Positions 9,901 to 16,768 of a DNA stretch of 36,808 nt are shown one piece after another. The first letter of the stretch is position 1; each line of letters opens with the position of its first letter. Source of the stretch: Jeotgalicoccus psychrophilus DSM 19085 (GTDB lineage: Bacteria > Bacillota > Bacilli > Staphylococcales > Salinicoccaceae); assembly GCF_000425845.1 (NCBI RefSeq), contig NZ_AUEF01000021.1, forward strand, positions 1-36,808, written 5' to 3'. The notes beneath the pieces were generated by a model. It did no database searches. It saw only the letters and a list, made by a program, of their open reading frames with translations, and had not been told where the DNA came from. The position numbers were made by a program, and so were the translations under genes.

Positions 9901-10213
9901 AGGCGGAGAGATGATTGCACCTATGGGGACAGTAGTCATCGGTGGACTCGTCAGCAGTACGTTCTTTACACTGTTTGTAATTCCGATCTTTTACAGCTAT
10001 ATCGACAAAGAAACACGCAACATGCATAAGAAGTATATGACACCTGAAGGTGAAATCATTACTCAAAAAGATATCGATGCTGAAAAACGTAAAGAAGCAC
10101 AGACAGAACAGATGAATGTTAATGAAGTGAATGAAGAAGAAGAGGAAAGAAATTATATCGATGAGATGCAAAGACTAATCGATATAATGAAAAATAATAG
10201 CAATAGAAAATAG
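6977..10213 (+). CDS. RND superfamily efflux transporter (AcrB / SwrC-like)
   Basis: A 1078-aa proton-driven exporter of the AcrB/HAE1 type, full length for the family and closest in style to B. subtilis SwrC (YerP), which exports surfactin. Seen: an N-terminal helix (about residues 12-30), two large extracytoplasmic regions, and two bundles of six transmembrane segments. GGLALGIGMLVDNSVVVIEN lies around residue 390-409, with the proton-relay aspartate near 402. An acidic, Glu-rich tail follows the last helix. Translation starts at TTG 6977, 10 nt behind AAGGAG. No periplasmic adaptor gene is adjacent, as expected for a Gram-positive. Substrate unknown. Confidence 0.93.
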   Translation: MKLSDFSIRRPKFTIVVMIILMLLGIVSLTRLPLQLMPNIQPPIAAVATTYQGAGPEEVMEDVTKPIESELSSINGLSNISSQSQESSSVVILEFGYDMTIDEVESDITRALESVQLPEQAGDPAFLEFDISMMPSIQMAVTSSGENVADYQGQVDGLVTELENIEGVASISQNGTVVEEIQVNLDVDALSEVNMSQSDVAGLIEANNISIPNATIVDTESRTSISTRTVSNIDGVETLRELVIADLPDGGTLTLDDIADVSIEEQDSNSITRLNQDNALSIDVMLASDANASNVNSEFNEVLDEKLEEDEFSNLTVETLYDEGEYIDLAINSVYTSLISGAVLAMIILFAFLRNLKAPLIIGLAIPFSVITTFALLFFTNISINLMTLGGLALGIGMLVDNSVVVIENIYRHLSMGKNPKKAASDGTKEVASAIIASTLTTAAVFAPVVFVSGLVGQLFTPLAITVVFSLFASLFVALTVVPMISSRILDAPKENIEKARSERPYMKLLTKFTRWTLQHRLLVMIITVLLMAAGILGIVNQGMTLMPESDEGALTIEIEKEQGTIYEDTFETVQSIENQLEDYSEVEMYLSNVGSLQPMMSMSEETNKASITATLVSQADRNVTTNEFISNIEDEIEGLDESAEINVIPMSQSGISSEPNTLMLRVSDDNAERLAESEAIIIEELEADGSIDSVASSREDMVEEMQIRVDRDAARENGLQPAQIGQALYEASNGVEASTVEANNDYLSINVKYPDTYLDSVSNFETLEIPNAEGEYVPISEVAELEETEMLPLITRNDQEETSELTVTYSSDMSLNEAGTHVEDIVSAADFSEDTHYSVGGDLEMLGDAIPQMLLAIVLGVVFIYLVMVAQFESFRHPFIVIMAMPLSIVGVMAALVLTNSPLSVVSFVGIIMLLGIVVNNSILLVDYTNQQKEKGIPTIEALEISVRHRFRPIIITALTTALGMLPLAMGLGEGGEMIAPMGTVVIGGLVSSTFFTLFVIPIFYSYIDKETRNMHKKYMTPEGEIITQKDIDAEKRKEAQTEQMNVNEVNEEEEERNYIDEMQRLIDIMKNNSNRK

Positions 10214-10226
10214 TAAATGAAAAACA

Positions 10227-10251
10227 CCTTACCGGAACAATTCCGGTAAGG
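10227..10251. terminator. bidirectional terminator
   Basis: CCTTACCGGAA and TTCCGGTAAGG form a perfect 11-bp stem with a CAA loop, followed by a T-tract and preceded by an A-tract. It serves the RND gene and the convergent glutathione peroxidase gene. Confidence 0.9.
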
Positions 10252-10264
10252 CATTTTTATATTG

Positions 10265-10741
10265 TTACAGCAGTTCCTGTATAAGGCTGTCCATTTTCTC
10301 GGGTTCGTCCTTAGGTCCGAATCTTTTTACGACTTCACCGTTTCTGTCTATTACAAATTTAGTGAAGTTCCATTTGATTTTACTGCCGAGCAATCCGCCC
10401 TGCTGTTCTTTTAAATGAGTGTACAACGGGTGTTCATTCTCACCGTTAACATTAATTTTTTCATGAATTGGGAAAGTAACGCCGTAATTAATTTTGCAAG
10501 ACTCAGCAGCCTCTTCCGCGCTGCCCGGCTCCTGATTGGCAAACTGGTTACATGGGAAACCTAGAATGATAAACTTCTCATCTTTATATTGCTGATACAG
10601 TTTTTCAAGTCCGTCAAACTGTCCGCTTAAACCGCATTTTGTTGCTGTGTTTACTATGACTATTACATGATCTTTGTACTTATCAAGCTTATAAGTGCTA
10701 TGGTCTTTATTTTCAACTTCTATATCATAAATACTGTTCAT
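10265..10741 (-). CDS. glutathione peroxidase family protein (thiol peroxidase)
   Basis: A 158-aa cytoplasmic peroxidase that reduces hydrogen peroxide and organic hydroperoxides. The catalytic tetrad is complete: Cys36 (NTATKCGLSGQ), Gln70 (FANQEPG), Trp124 and Asn125 (WNFTKF). Cysteine replaces selenocysteine. Cys82 (ESCKINYG) is placed like the resolving cysteine of thioredoxin-dependent members, and Cys64 (FPCNQF) is also conserved. By family analogy thioredoxin is more likely the electron donor than glutathione. It is convergent with the RND gene and lies downstream of the second TetR gene with a 55-bp gap, so the two may be co-transcribed. Confidence 0.94.
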   Translation of the reverse strand: MNSIYDIEVENKDHSTYKLDKYKDHVIVIVNTATKCGLSGQFDGLEKLYQQYKDEKFIILGFPCNQFANQEPGSAEEAAESCKINYGVTFPIHEKINVNGENEHPLYTHLKEQQGGLLGSKIKWNFTKFVIDRNGEVVKRFGPKDEPEKMDSLIQELL

Positions 10742-10796
10742 TGATTATCCCGCCTTTTTAATTTGTATACCCGTTTGAAAGTGAAAAATAACAATT

Positions 10797-11429
10797 TTAT
10801 AAACTTCTCAAACGTTCCATATACATGTCATGCATAATTTTTAATTGGACGTCTGTGCCTGGATGTTTTTCCAAAGTCATAATATTTTTCATCAGTGCAA
10901 GTTTTCGTGCGAACAGACTGTAGTTGTTAATCATCGTCATAATTTCATCGGTAATACCTTCACCTGAAGGCAATGTTTTATCAGCCTGGCCATCGCTTAC
11001 TATCCGGCTGACAATATTAGAAATATCATTACGTATCTTAAAATATTCTTCAGCTTCTGTTACGAAGTTTTCAAGCTCGCCAATATTTGATTCGAATATA
11101 TCAATAAATTTTGATTTTTTCAGTGCTTCCGGGTTGCCCAGTCTGTTGACTCTTTGAAAAATAGATTCTACTTTTTGAAGACCGGTGTTACTCTGCCGGT
11201 TGATGCTGCAATAGAAATCGAGCTCTTCTGACAATATTTGATTGGCAACAGCGATAATAAGCATCTGTTTTTTCGGGAAGTATCTGAAAAGTGTTGCGAC
11301 CCCGACTTCTGCCTCATTTGCAATATCCTGCATCTGCACGCTGTCCCAAGTGCTTTCAATCAGCAGTTTTTCGGCAGCATCGACAATCGCCTGTGTACGG
11401 CGCTCTTTGTTTTCCAGCTGTTTTGACAT
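10797..11429 (-). CDS. TetR/AcrR family transcriptional regulator
   Basis: A 210-aa repressor-type protein. The DNA-binding domain is clear: AIVDAAEKLLIESTWDSVQMQDIANEAE then VGVATLFRYFPKK, about residues 14-54. The start is set at ATG 11429, 8 nt behind GAAAGGGG; a longer reading from TTG 11447 would begin inside that ribosome site. The gene is divergent from a pair of SDR genes, and the shared intergenic region holds two perfect palindromes. It therefore probably represses the SDR pair and perhaps itself. The inducer is unknown; substrates of the SDR enzymes would be reasonable candidates. Confidence 0.9.
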   Translation of the reverse strand: MSKQLENKERRTQAIVDAAEKLLIESTWDSVQMQDIANEAEVGVATLFRYFPKKQMLIIAVANQILSEELDFYCSINRQSNTGLQKVESIFQRVNRLGNPEALKKSKFIDIFESNIGELENFVTEAEEYFKIRNDISNIVSRIVSDGQADKTLPSGEGITDEIMTMINNYSLFARKLALMKNIMTLEKHPGTDVQLKIMHDMYMERLRSL

Positions 11430-11465
11430 AGAATCTTCCCCTTTCAATTATTAATTATAATACAT

Positions 11466-11526
11466 GGCTAAATATTAGCCTATCAGATAAATTAGCGTTA
11501 TAATAATATTGATAGTTATACTATCA
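11466..11526. promoter_or_regulatory. two palindromic operator candidates between tetR and the SDR pair
   Basis: GGCTAA-ATA-TTAGCC (11466-11480) and TGATAGT-TAT-ACTATCA (11510-11526) are perfect dyads with 3-bp centres, 45 bp apart centre to centre. The second lies 6 bp before the GGAGG of the SDR gene and would block its transcription or initiation. The arms differ, so they may bind different proteins. Function is inferred. Confidence 0.6.
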
Positions 11527-11544
11527 TAATTGGAGGAATGCAAG

Positions 11545-12279
11545 ATGACAAGATTAATGGACAAAGTTGCTATTGTTACAGGCGGAGCTAGAGGTATGGG
11601 AGAATCACACGTACGTCGTTTCGTTGAAGAAGGCGCTAAAGTTGTATTTACGGATATAAACGAAGAAGTTGGAGAGAAACTTGCTTCGGAGCTTGGTGAT
11701 AGTACATTATTTGTGAAACACGATGTGACTGATGAAGCCGGATGGCAGGAAGTTATTGAAAAAGCAGAAGCGGCTTTCGGACCGGTTAACGTACTGGTAA
11801 ATAATGCAGGAATCAGCATGAGCAAGAGTATCTTTGATATGTCAGTTGAAGACTATAAAAAAATTATCGATATTAATCAGGTTTCTGTCTTCCTCGGGAT
11901 TAAAGCGGTATTGCCATCAATGCAAAAAGCTGAAGGCGGTTCAATTGTGAACATTTCATCGATGAACGGAATTGTCGGCGGTGCAGTTGGCTATACAGAC
12001 TCTAAATTTGCTGTCAGAGGGCTGACAAAAGCAGCTGCATTACAAGTTGGACACCTTGGTATCAGAGTGAACTCAGTGCACCCGGGTGTAATCGAAACAC
12101 CGATGGTAACTGAAGGCGATGCAGTGGAACAGATTAAAGAGTTCGCGAAGCACATCCCAATGCGCCGCATGGCTCAGTCGGAAGAAGTGACAAATATGGT
12201 GCTGTTCCTGGCATCAGAAGAATCAAGCTATTCTACAGGATCTGAATTCATTATCGATGGCGGCTTAACAGCAATGTAA
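11545..12279 (+). CDS. SDR family oxidoreductase (hydroxysteroid / glucose dehydrogenase-like)
   Basis: A 244-aa classical short-chain dehydrogenase. Seen: TGGARGMG (residues 12-19), Asp37 (NAD type), NNAG at 86-89, ISSM with Ser138/Ser139, Tyr150 and Lys154 (YTDSK), and the C-terminal FIIDGG. Its general pattern resembles bacterial 3-alpha/20-beta-hydroxysteroid dehydrogenases and glucose 1-dehydrogenases. ATG 11545 lies 8 nt behind GGAGG; an in-frame TTG 15 bp upstream overlaps that site and is less likely. It is the first gene of a two-SDR unit (29 bp to the next) behind a palindrome and divergent from a TetR gene. Substrate unknown. Confidence 0.92.
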   Translation: MTRLMDKVAIVTGGARGMGESHVRRFVEEGAKVVFTDINEEVGEKLASELGDSTLFVKHDVTDEAGWQEVIEKAEAAFGPVNVLVNNAGISMSKSIFDMSVEDYKKIIDINQVSVFLGIKAVLPSMQKAEGGSIVNISSMNGIVGGAVGYTDSKFAVRGLTKAAALQVGHLGIRVNSVHPGVIETPMVTEGDAVEQIKEFAKHIPMRRMAQSEEVTNMVLFLASEESSYSTGSEFIIDGGLTAM

Positions 12280-12308
12280 GTTAAATTGTACAAAATGGAG
12301 TGATCAGT

Positions 12309-13061
12309 ATGAAATTAAAAGATAAAGCAGTTATTATTACAGGCGGTGCCGGCGGGATAGGCAGCGGTATGGTGAAAGCGATGGCAAAAGAAGGTGCTAA
12401 AGTAGCGATTGTTGATCTGAACGAAGAACAGGGCAACGCGGTACTGAGTGAACTTCAGGAAATATCACCGGATTCAATGTTCATTAAAGCGGACTTAACA
12501 GAGCGCGAAAAACTGCATGAAATCGTCGATACTGTTGTGGAGAAATACGGCAAACTCGATGTGCTTGTAAACAATGCACATGCATCCAGACAGGTGAACT
12601 TTGAAGATACAACACAGGCAGACATGGACTTCTCATTCGACACAGGATTTTATCCGACATTTTATCTGATGCAAAGTGCATTCCCGTATCTTAAAGAGTC
12701 TAAAGGCAGCGTAATTAATTTTGCCTCCGGTGCAGGTCTTGAAGGGCAAAAAACACAAACGGCATATGCAGCAGCAAAAGAAGCGATCCGTGCGATTTCA
12801 AAAGTTGCAGCAAACGAATGGGGAGAATATGGTATTAATGTGAATATCATCAGCCCTATCGCAATGACACCGGGTGTTGAAGCGTGGTCAAAAGAACATC
12901 CCGAAACATTTGAAGCAATTGTTTCCAAAGTGCCGATGAAACGCTGGGGAGACCCTGAAAAAGATATCGGTCCGATAGCTGTGTTTTTAGCATCAGAAGA
13001 TTCAAATTATATGACAGGCCAGACACTGATGGCTGACGGCGGTTCAATACAGATCCGCTAA
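12309..13061 (+). CDS. SDR family oxidoreductase
   Basis: A 250-aa classical short-chain dehydrogenase. Seen: TGGAGGIG (residues 11-18), Asp36, NNAH at 88-91 (His in place of the usual Gly), Ser140, Tyr153 and Lys157 (YAAAK), and a C-terminal TGQTLMADGG. The ATG at 12309 is 8 nt behind GGAG; GTG 12300 is an in-frame but less likely start. It follows the preceding SDR gene by 29 bp with no terminator between them and ends in a strong hairpin, so the two form an operon under the divergent TetR. Two dehydrogenases in one operon may act on successive steps of one pathway; this is inference. Confidence 0.92.
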   Translation: MKLKDKAVIITGGAGGIGSGMVKAMAKEGAKVAIVDLNEEQGNAVLSELQEISPDSMFIKADLTEREKLHEIVDTVVEKYGKLDVLVNNAHASRQVNFEDTTQADMDFSFDTGFYPTFYLMQSAFPYLKESKGSVINFASGAGLEGQKTQTAYAAAKEAIRAISKVAANEWGEYGINVNIISPIAMTPGVEAWSKEHPETFEAIVSKVPMKRWGDPEKDIGPIAVFLASEDSNYMTGQTLMADGGSIQIR

Positions 13062-13068
13062 TCATAAA

Positions 13069-13113
13069 AAGAGACCTCACGGCATATCATCATTAAACTG
13101 CCGGAGGTCTCTT
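13069..13113. terminator. terminator between the SDR pair and isaB-like gene
   Basis: AAGAGACCTC pairs with GAGGTCTCTT, extended by CGGCA/TGCCG after one bulged A, and followed by a T-rich tract. It sits between convergent genes. Confidence 0.85.
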
Positions 13114-13125
13114 ATTTTTATTCTT

Positions 13126-13689
13126 TTAGTAAGAACTGCTGTAACCGATTGTTCCCTGGGTTACAAAATCATTTTCTACTTTGAATGCTATAACGTTTTT
13201 CTCAGCTTCGTCTTTCTGGTCGCCGAGTTTATATACATACGTTTCGTATTTATCATCTTTATCTTTTTCTACTTCGTAGTCGTCCCCGTATGCTTCAGTT
13301 ACTTCATCAATTGATAAAGTTTCTTCCTGAATCGGGAAGACGACTTTAGTTGCTGTTCCTCCGCGAAGTGTAAACTTTTGATCGTGTTCTTCAACAAACT
13401 CGGATTTCTTTTCGGCACGGTCTTCATAGTCGGCTTCCGAAGCCTCGATAGCGTGTCCGTTAAATGCTAACTCACCATCTTCTTCCAGTGTTTTTATAAG
13501 AGCATCGTTAAGAAGGAAGTTTCCATCACCGTAACCTGTATCGCCTTGATATTTATAATTTGAATTTTTAGATTCTGCTGCTTCGACTGTATTCATACCG
13601 TCATCTCCGCTTGCAACATGTGCGCTTGTAACGACAGTAGCTGCAATTCCCGCTGATGCCAGCACTCTAACTAATTTGTGCATGTTCAT
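13126..13689 (-). CDS. secreted protein of the IsaB family (immunodominant staphylococcal antigen B)
   Basis: A 187-aa exported protein. The N-terminus has a basic start and a hydrophobic stretch to about residue 26. Cleavage could follow VASG or the later VEA-AES; the latter matches the position in S. aureus IsaB. The mature part follows IsaB from memory: YKYQGDTGYGDGNFLLND near IsaB YYTYNGYIGNNANFILD, then FNGH near FNGIKL, the LSIDEVTEAYGDDYEVEKD segment near LKDIQKAYGKDLKKENG, and a C-terminal strand pair. S. aureus IsaB is extracellular and has been reported to bind nucleic acids. It is very acidic. ATG 13689 has AGGAG 10 nt upstream. It is a single gene with two palindromes in its upstream region. 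Confidence 0.8.
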   Translation of the reverse strand: MNMHKLVRVLASAGIAATVVTSAHVASGDDGMNTVEAAESKNSNYKYQGDTGYGDGNFLLNDALIKTLEEDGELAFNGHAIEASEADYEDRAEKKSEFVEEHDQKFTLRGGTATKVVFPIQEETLSIDEVTEAYGDDYEVEKDKDDKYETYVYKLGDQKDEAEKNVIAFKVENDFVTQGTIGYSSSY

Positions 13690-13787
13690 TTGGAATCATC
13701 TCCTAAAATTGTATAGCTTAAGTCCTAATTGTTGCACAATTTTATATGAACTGCAATTGATGTCAGGAGATACAGGAGTAGTGCATA

Positions 13788-13830
13788 GCGTTATATTATA
13801 ACGCCCTCCTTTGAAGTGCTGTTATAACAG
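13788..13830. promoter_or_regulatory. paired palindromes upstream of the isaB-like gene
   Basis: GCGTTATA-T-TATAACGC (13788-13804) and CTGTTATAACAG (13819-13830) are perfect dyads sharing the core GTTATA/TATAAC. They lie in the 190-bp gap between the aldo/keto reductase stop and the isaB-like start. They could be operators or RNA hairpins. No T-tract follows, so a terminator is unlikely. Confidence 0.45.
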
Positions 13831-13879
13831 TATTTATAGCGGCGGTGCAGATGTTTCACGTTAAACAATTTTTTAATAA

Positions 13880-14959
13880 TTATATTTCCTGATCTTTCTG
13901 CTTCATCGTTTTGTTATACGCTTCGAGGTATACTTTTTCCGATTCAGAAGCCATATCCATCGTGTTCATTGCGCGGTGCCAATGAGGGTAAATTGGTTCA
14001 AGAGCAGTAAAATCTGTAATTTGTGAAACGTCGTCATCGGATAATTGCAGCGTATAAGAAGCCACATTTTCATAAAGCTGTTTCTTGTTGCGTGCAGCGA
14101 TAATTACCGAGTCGACATTAGGTCTGTCGCGAAGCCACGCGAGAACAACCTGCGGTACTGTGGCATTGTGTTTTGATGCAATATCCTGGAGCATTTCAAC
14201 GAGGTTATAAAAGAATTCTTTATCTTTCAAGTACGGCTCGGCCCATCCATTGCCCTGGCGTGTGCCGGGCTGTGCTTTTTGGTTTCTGGTAATTTTGCCA
14301 TTCAGCATACCTTCACCTAACGGCGACCAGATTGTGTTGCCAATTCCAAGCTCTGTCCCTGCAGGCAGCAGTTCATACTCCGCCTCGCGTGATTCAGGTG
14401 TGTAGTAAATTTGATGTGCGGCTGGCGGAATAAGATTATTTTCCACTGCAAATGTGTGTGTTTTTGCTAACGACCAGCCGCTGTAATTTGAAACTCCCCA
14501 ATAACGGATTTTACCTTTTTTAATCAGGTCATTCATTACCTGGACTGTTTCGGAAACAGGCACACGTCCGTCCCACATATGAACATAATAAAGATCCAGA
14601 TAATTCGTCCCGAGACGTTCCAGTGTTTTATCAATTGTGGATTCTATATTAATGCGAGTTGCACCGCCGTCATTAGGTCCGCCTTGAATCTGCACACCGG
14701 TCTTGCTGGCAATCGTCATATCTTTACGCTTATTGCCCAGCGCTTTGCCGAGTACAATTTCTGCATCACCTTTCGCGTATAGATTTGCTGTATCGAAATG
14801 GTTAATGCCGTGATCGAGCGCATAGTCGACAAAATGATTTGCAGTTTCCTGCCCCATATCCGCAGCGCCTTCAAAACCGTTTGTGCCGCTGAATGGAATT
14901 GTCCCAAGAGAGTACTTCGAAATATTTAAACCTGAATTACCCAATAGTTTGTAATCCAT
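13880..14959 (-). CDS. aldo/keto reductase
   Basis: A 359-aa NADPH-dependent reductase of the voltage-gated potassium channel beta-subunit-like branch. The catalytic tetrad is complete (numbered from the upstream ATG at 14962): Asp57 and Tyr62 (FDTANLYAKGDAE), Lys87 (ASKTG), His128 (YYVHMWD). The GVSNYSGW strand and the NADP-binding IIAARN near the C-terminus are also present. Two adjacent ATGs follow GGAGG at 4 and 7 nt; the second (14959) is better spaced and chosen here. It is divergent from an SDR gene, with 128 bp between them. The real substrate is unknown; aldehydes and ketones are usual. Confidence 0.92.
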   Translation of the reverse strand: MDYKLLGNSGLNISKYSLGTIPFSGTNGFEGAADMGQETANHFVDYALDHGINHFDTANLYAKGDAEIVLGKALGNKRKDMTIASKTGVQIQGGPNDGGATRINIESTIDKTLERLGTNYLDLYYVHMWDGRVPVSETVQVMNDLIKKGKIRYWGVSNYSGWSLAKTHTFAVENNLIPPAAHQIYYTPESREAEYELLPAGTELGIGNTIWSPLGEGMLNGKITRNQKAQPGTRQGNGWAEPYLKDKEFFYNLVEMLQDIASKHNATVPQVVLAWLRDRPNVDSVIIAARNKKQLYENVASYTLQLSDDDVSQITDFTALEPIYPHWHRAMNTMDMASESEKVYLEAYNKTMKQKDQEI

Positions 14960-15087
14960 CATTATCCCTCCATCTTTAAACAGTATTTATATTCCCGTCA
15001 TATTTATTTGTAATCACTATTCTGAAATTAAAATCATTTATACAGGGTATATAGTCTAATGAATCAAATTAACAGGAGGGTTATTTA

Positions 15088-15936
15088 ATGACTCAGACAG
15101 TTCTTATTACAGGTGCCGGAACAGGCTTCGGTAAAAATATTGCATTTGCACTGGCGGAAAAAGGCAATCCGGTGATTGCAACGGTGGAAGTGATGTCGCA
15201 GGTCTCAGCGTTAGAGCAGGAAGCGCGCGAACGCGGTGTGACGATGCAGATTGAGAAACTGGACGTAACAAATGCTAAAGACCGTGAGAAGGCATGGACG
15301 TGGGATATTGATGTGCTGGTGAATAACGCTGCAGTAAAAGAAGGTGGTTCATTAGTTGATATACCGGAAGAGAATCTACGCCATCAATTCGAGGCTAATG
15401 TTTTTGGACCGATACTCTTAACTAAAGGATTTGCCCGTAAAATGGTGGAGAATAAGAGCGGACGCATCGTGTTTGTATCGTCGGTATCAGGGATTACAAC
15501 AAATCCGCTGTCCGGCCCGTATTCAGGCTCCAAACATACTGTAGAAGCCTTTGCACTGGCATTGAGTAAAGAGCTTCAGGAATTCAATGTGGAAGTATCA
15601 ACGATTAATCCGGGACCTTATTTAACCGGATTTAATGACCGTGAATTTGAAACGTGGAAAAACTGGGAGACAGATCTCAGTGAAACGGTATTTGATTACA
15701 GTAAAACGGCATTCCCGAGTGAACAATTCGACCCTCACGAAGTGACGGAACCGGCAATTAAAGTCATACTCGGTGAGACTAAGCAGTACCGAAACGTCAT
15801 TCCTGAGAAGATGGTTTCAGGGCTGAAAGAAAAACAGCAGGCTGTATGGGATAAGAAAACAACTGACGGTCTCGGCGAACGTAACGAAACAGTACAGAAA
15901 TCATATGACATTGAACCGGGAACTCCGGCAGAATAG
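15088..15936 (+). CDS. SDR family oxidoreductase
   Basis: A 282-aa classical short-chain dehydrogenase of the longer type. Seen: TGAGTGFG (residues 8-15), NNAA at 79-82, SS at 131-132, Tyr145 and Lys149 (YSGSK), and the NPGPYLTGF segment. The usual acidic residue after the second strand is replaced by TVEV, so cofactor preference is unclear. It has a long C-terminal part (residues 200-282) with no FLAS/VDGG ending, unlike the other SDRs here, and resembles bacterial oxidoreductases related to retinol and 17-beta-hydroxysteroid dehydrogenases. ATG follows AGGAGG. It is a single gene with its own terminator. Confidence 0.9.
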   Translation: MTQTVLITGAGTGFGKNIAFALAEKGNPVIATVEVMSQVSALEQEARERGVTMQIEKLDVTNAKDREKAWTWDIDVLVNNAAVKEGGSLVDIPEENLRHQFEANVFGPILLTKGFARKMVENKSGRIVFVSSVSGITTNPLSGPYSGSKHTVEAFALALSKELQEFNVEVSTINPGPYLTGFNDREFETWKNWETDLSETVFDYSKTAFPSEQFDPHEVTEPAIKVILGETKQYRNVIPEKMVSGLKEKQQAVWDKKTTDGLGERNETVQKSYDIEPGTPAE

Positions 15937-15943
15937 TGAATGT

Positions 15944-15978
15944 AAAAAGTCCGCTTAATTTTTAAGCGGACTTTTTTT
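15944..15978. terminator. bidirectional terminator
   Basis: AAGTCCGCTTAA and TTAAGCGGACTT form a perfect 12-bp stem with a TTT loop, flanked by A5 on the left and T7 on the right. It lies between the convergent SDR and ykoC genes; the ykoC stop codon is in its T-tract. Confidence 0.93.
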
Positions 15979-16768
15979 ATCTTGCATCAGTACTTTCGAA
16001 CGGAGAAATTACTGCTCCAAGCTGTACGGCAGCAAATATTGCAGCAGCGATCATCAGCAGTAAATATAAATCGTGTTTCGAGAAAGTTGTTCTGTGATAA
16101 TATGTTCGGCTGCCGTCTGTGAACCCTTTTGATTCCATAGCAATGCCGAGTCTGTATGCCCGTCTGATACTTTGGCTGAGCAATGTGACAATCGTTGATT
16201 TCAGGCCTTTAAATCCAGAAATATGTTTTTTGTTAATCAGTGCACTGCGCACTTTTCTCGCCTGTCTCAGCTGGAAGTATTCAGAGACAATAATCGGCAC
16301 CATTCGTATCGCTGCCATAAAAGAATAGGCATATTTAGGTTTCACTTTAAGCTGAATCATCAAAGCGTAAAACACATCGGTAATCTTCGTCGTAAATATA
16401 ACGAGTGCACCGAATAACGACAGAATAACGCCGCGCATCGTAATGTGAAGTCCCCTGACAAAGCTTTCGTCAGTAATATGAATAATGCCGTAGCGAAACA
16501 GTGTTTCAGTACCTTCACCGTAAAATATCATATAGAGACTTGAGATGAACCCTGAAATAAATATGAAAATCAGCAGCATGACGAGATATTTAATTTTAAC
16601 ACCGCTTAGGCACAGTAATGCTATGAGCATGAGTATTGTCAGATGAAAGAGGACGTTCGGATTATGAATAAAAATTACTGTGGCAAAAAGTATTGCCGCG
16701 AGCAGTATTTTCGTCAGCGGATTCGCTTTATCTATAAAGGTGCTGTAATTCTTTATCGTTTCAAGCAT
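15977..16768 (-). CDS. ykoC: ECF transporter transmembrane (T) component, YkoC-like
   Basis: The 263-aa EcfT subunit couples the ATPases to the substrate-binding S component. Seen: several hydrophobic helices in the first half, then the cytoplasmic coupling region with an ARKVRSA motif and RRAYRLGIAMESKGF near residues 180-225, the two short motifs expected in the CbiQ/EcfT family. ATG 16768 has AAGAGGA upstream and overlaps the end of ykoD by 8 bp, so it is translationally coupled; a start at 16804 would lie deep inside ykoD. The order S, ATPase, T matches B. subtilis ykoE, ykoD, ykoC. Expression should follow the TPP riboswitch upstream. Confidence 0.9.
   Translation of the reverse strand: MLETIKNYSTFIDKANPLTKILLAAILFATVIFIHNPNVLFHLTILMLIALLCLSGVKIKYLVMLLIFIFISGFISSLYMIFYGEGTETLFRYGIIHITDESFVRGLHITMRGVILSLFGALVIFTTKITDVFYALMIQLKVKPKYAYSFMAAIRMVPIIVSEYFQLRQARKVRSALINKKHISGFKGLKSTIVTLLSQSIRRAYRLGIAMESKGFTDGSRTYYHRTTFSKHDLYLLLMIAAAIFAAVQLGAVISPFESTDAR

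Noticed and set aside
10797-13061. TetR plus glutathione peroxidase plus SDR genes as a genomic island
   Set aside because: Codon use, gene spacing and terminators look like the rest of the window, and there is no integrase, tRNA or flanking direct repeat.
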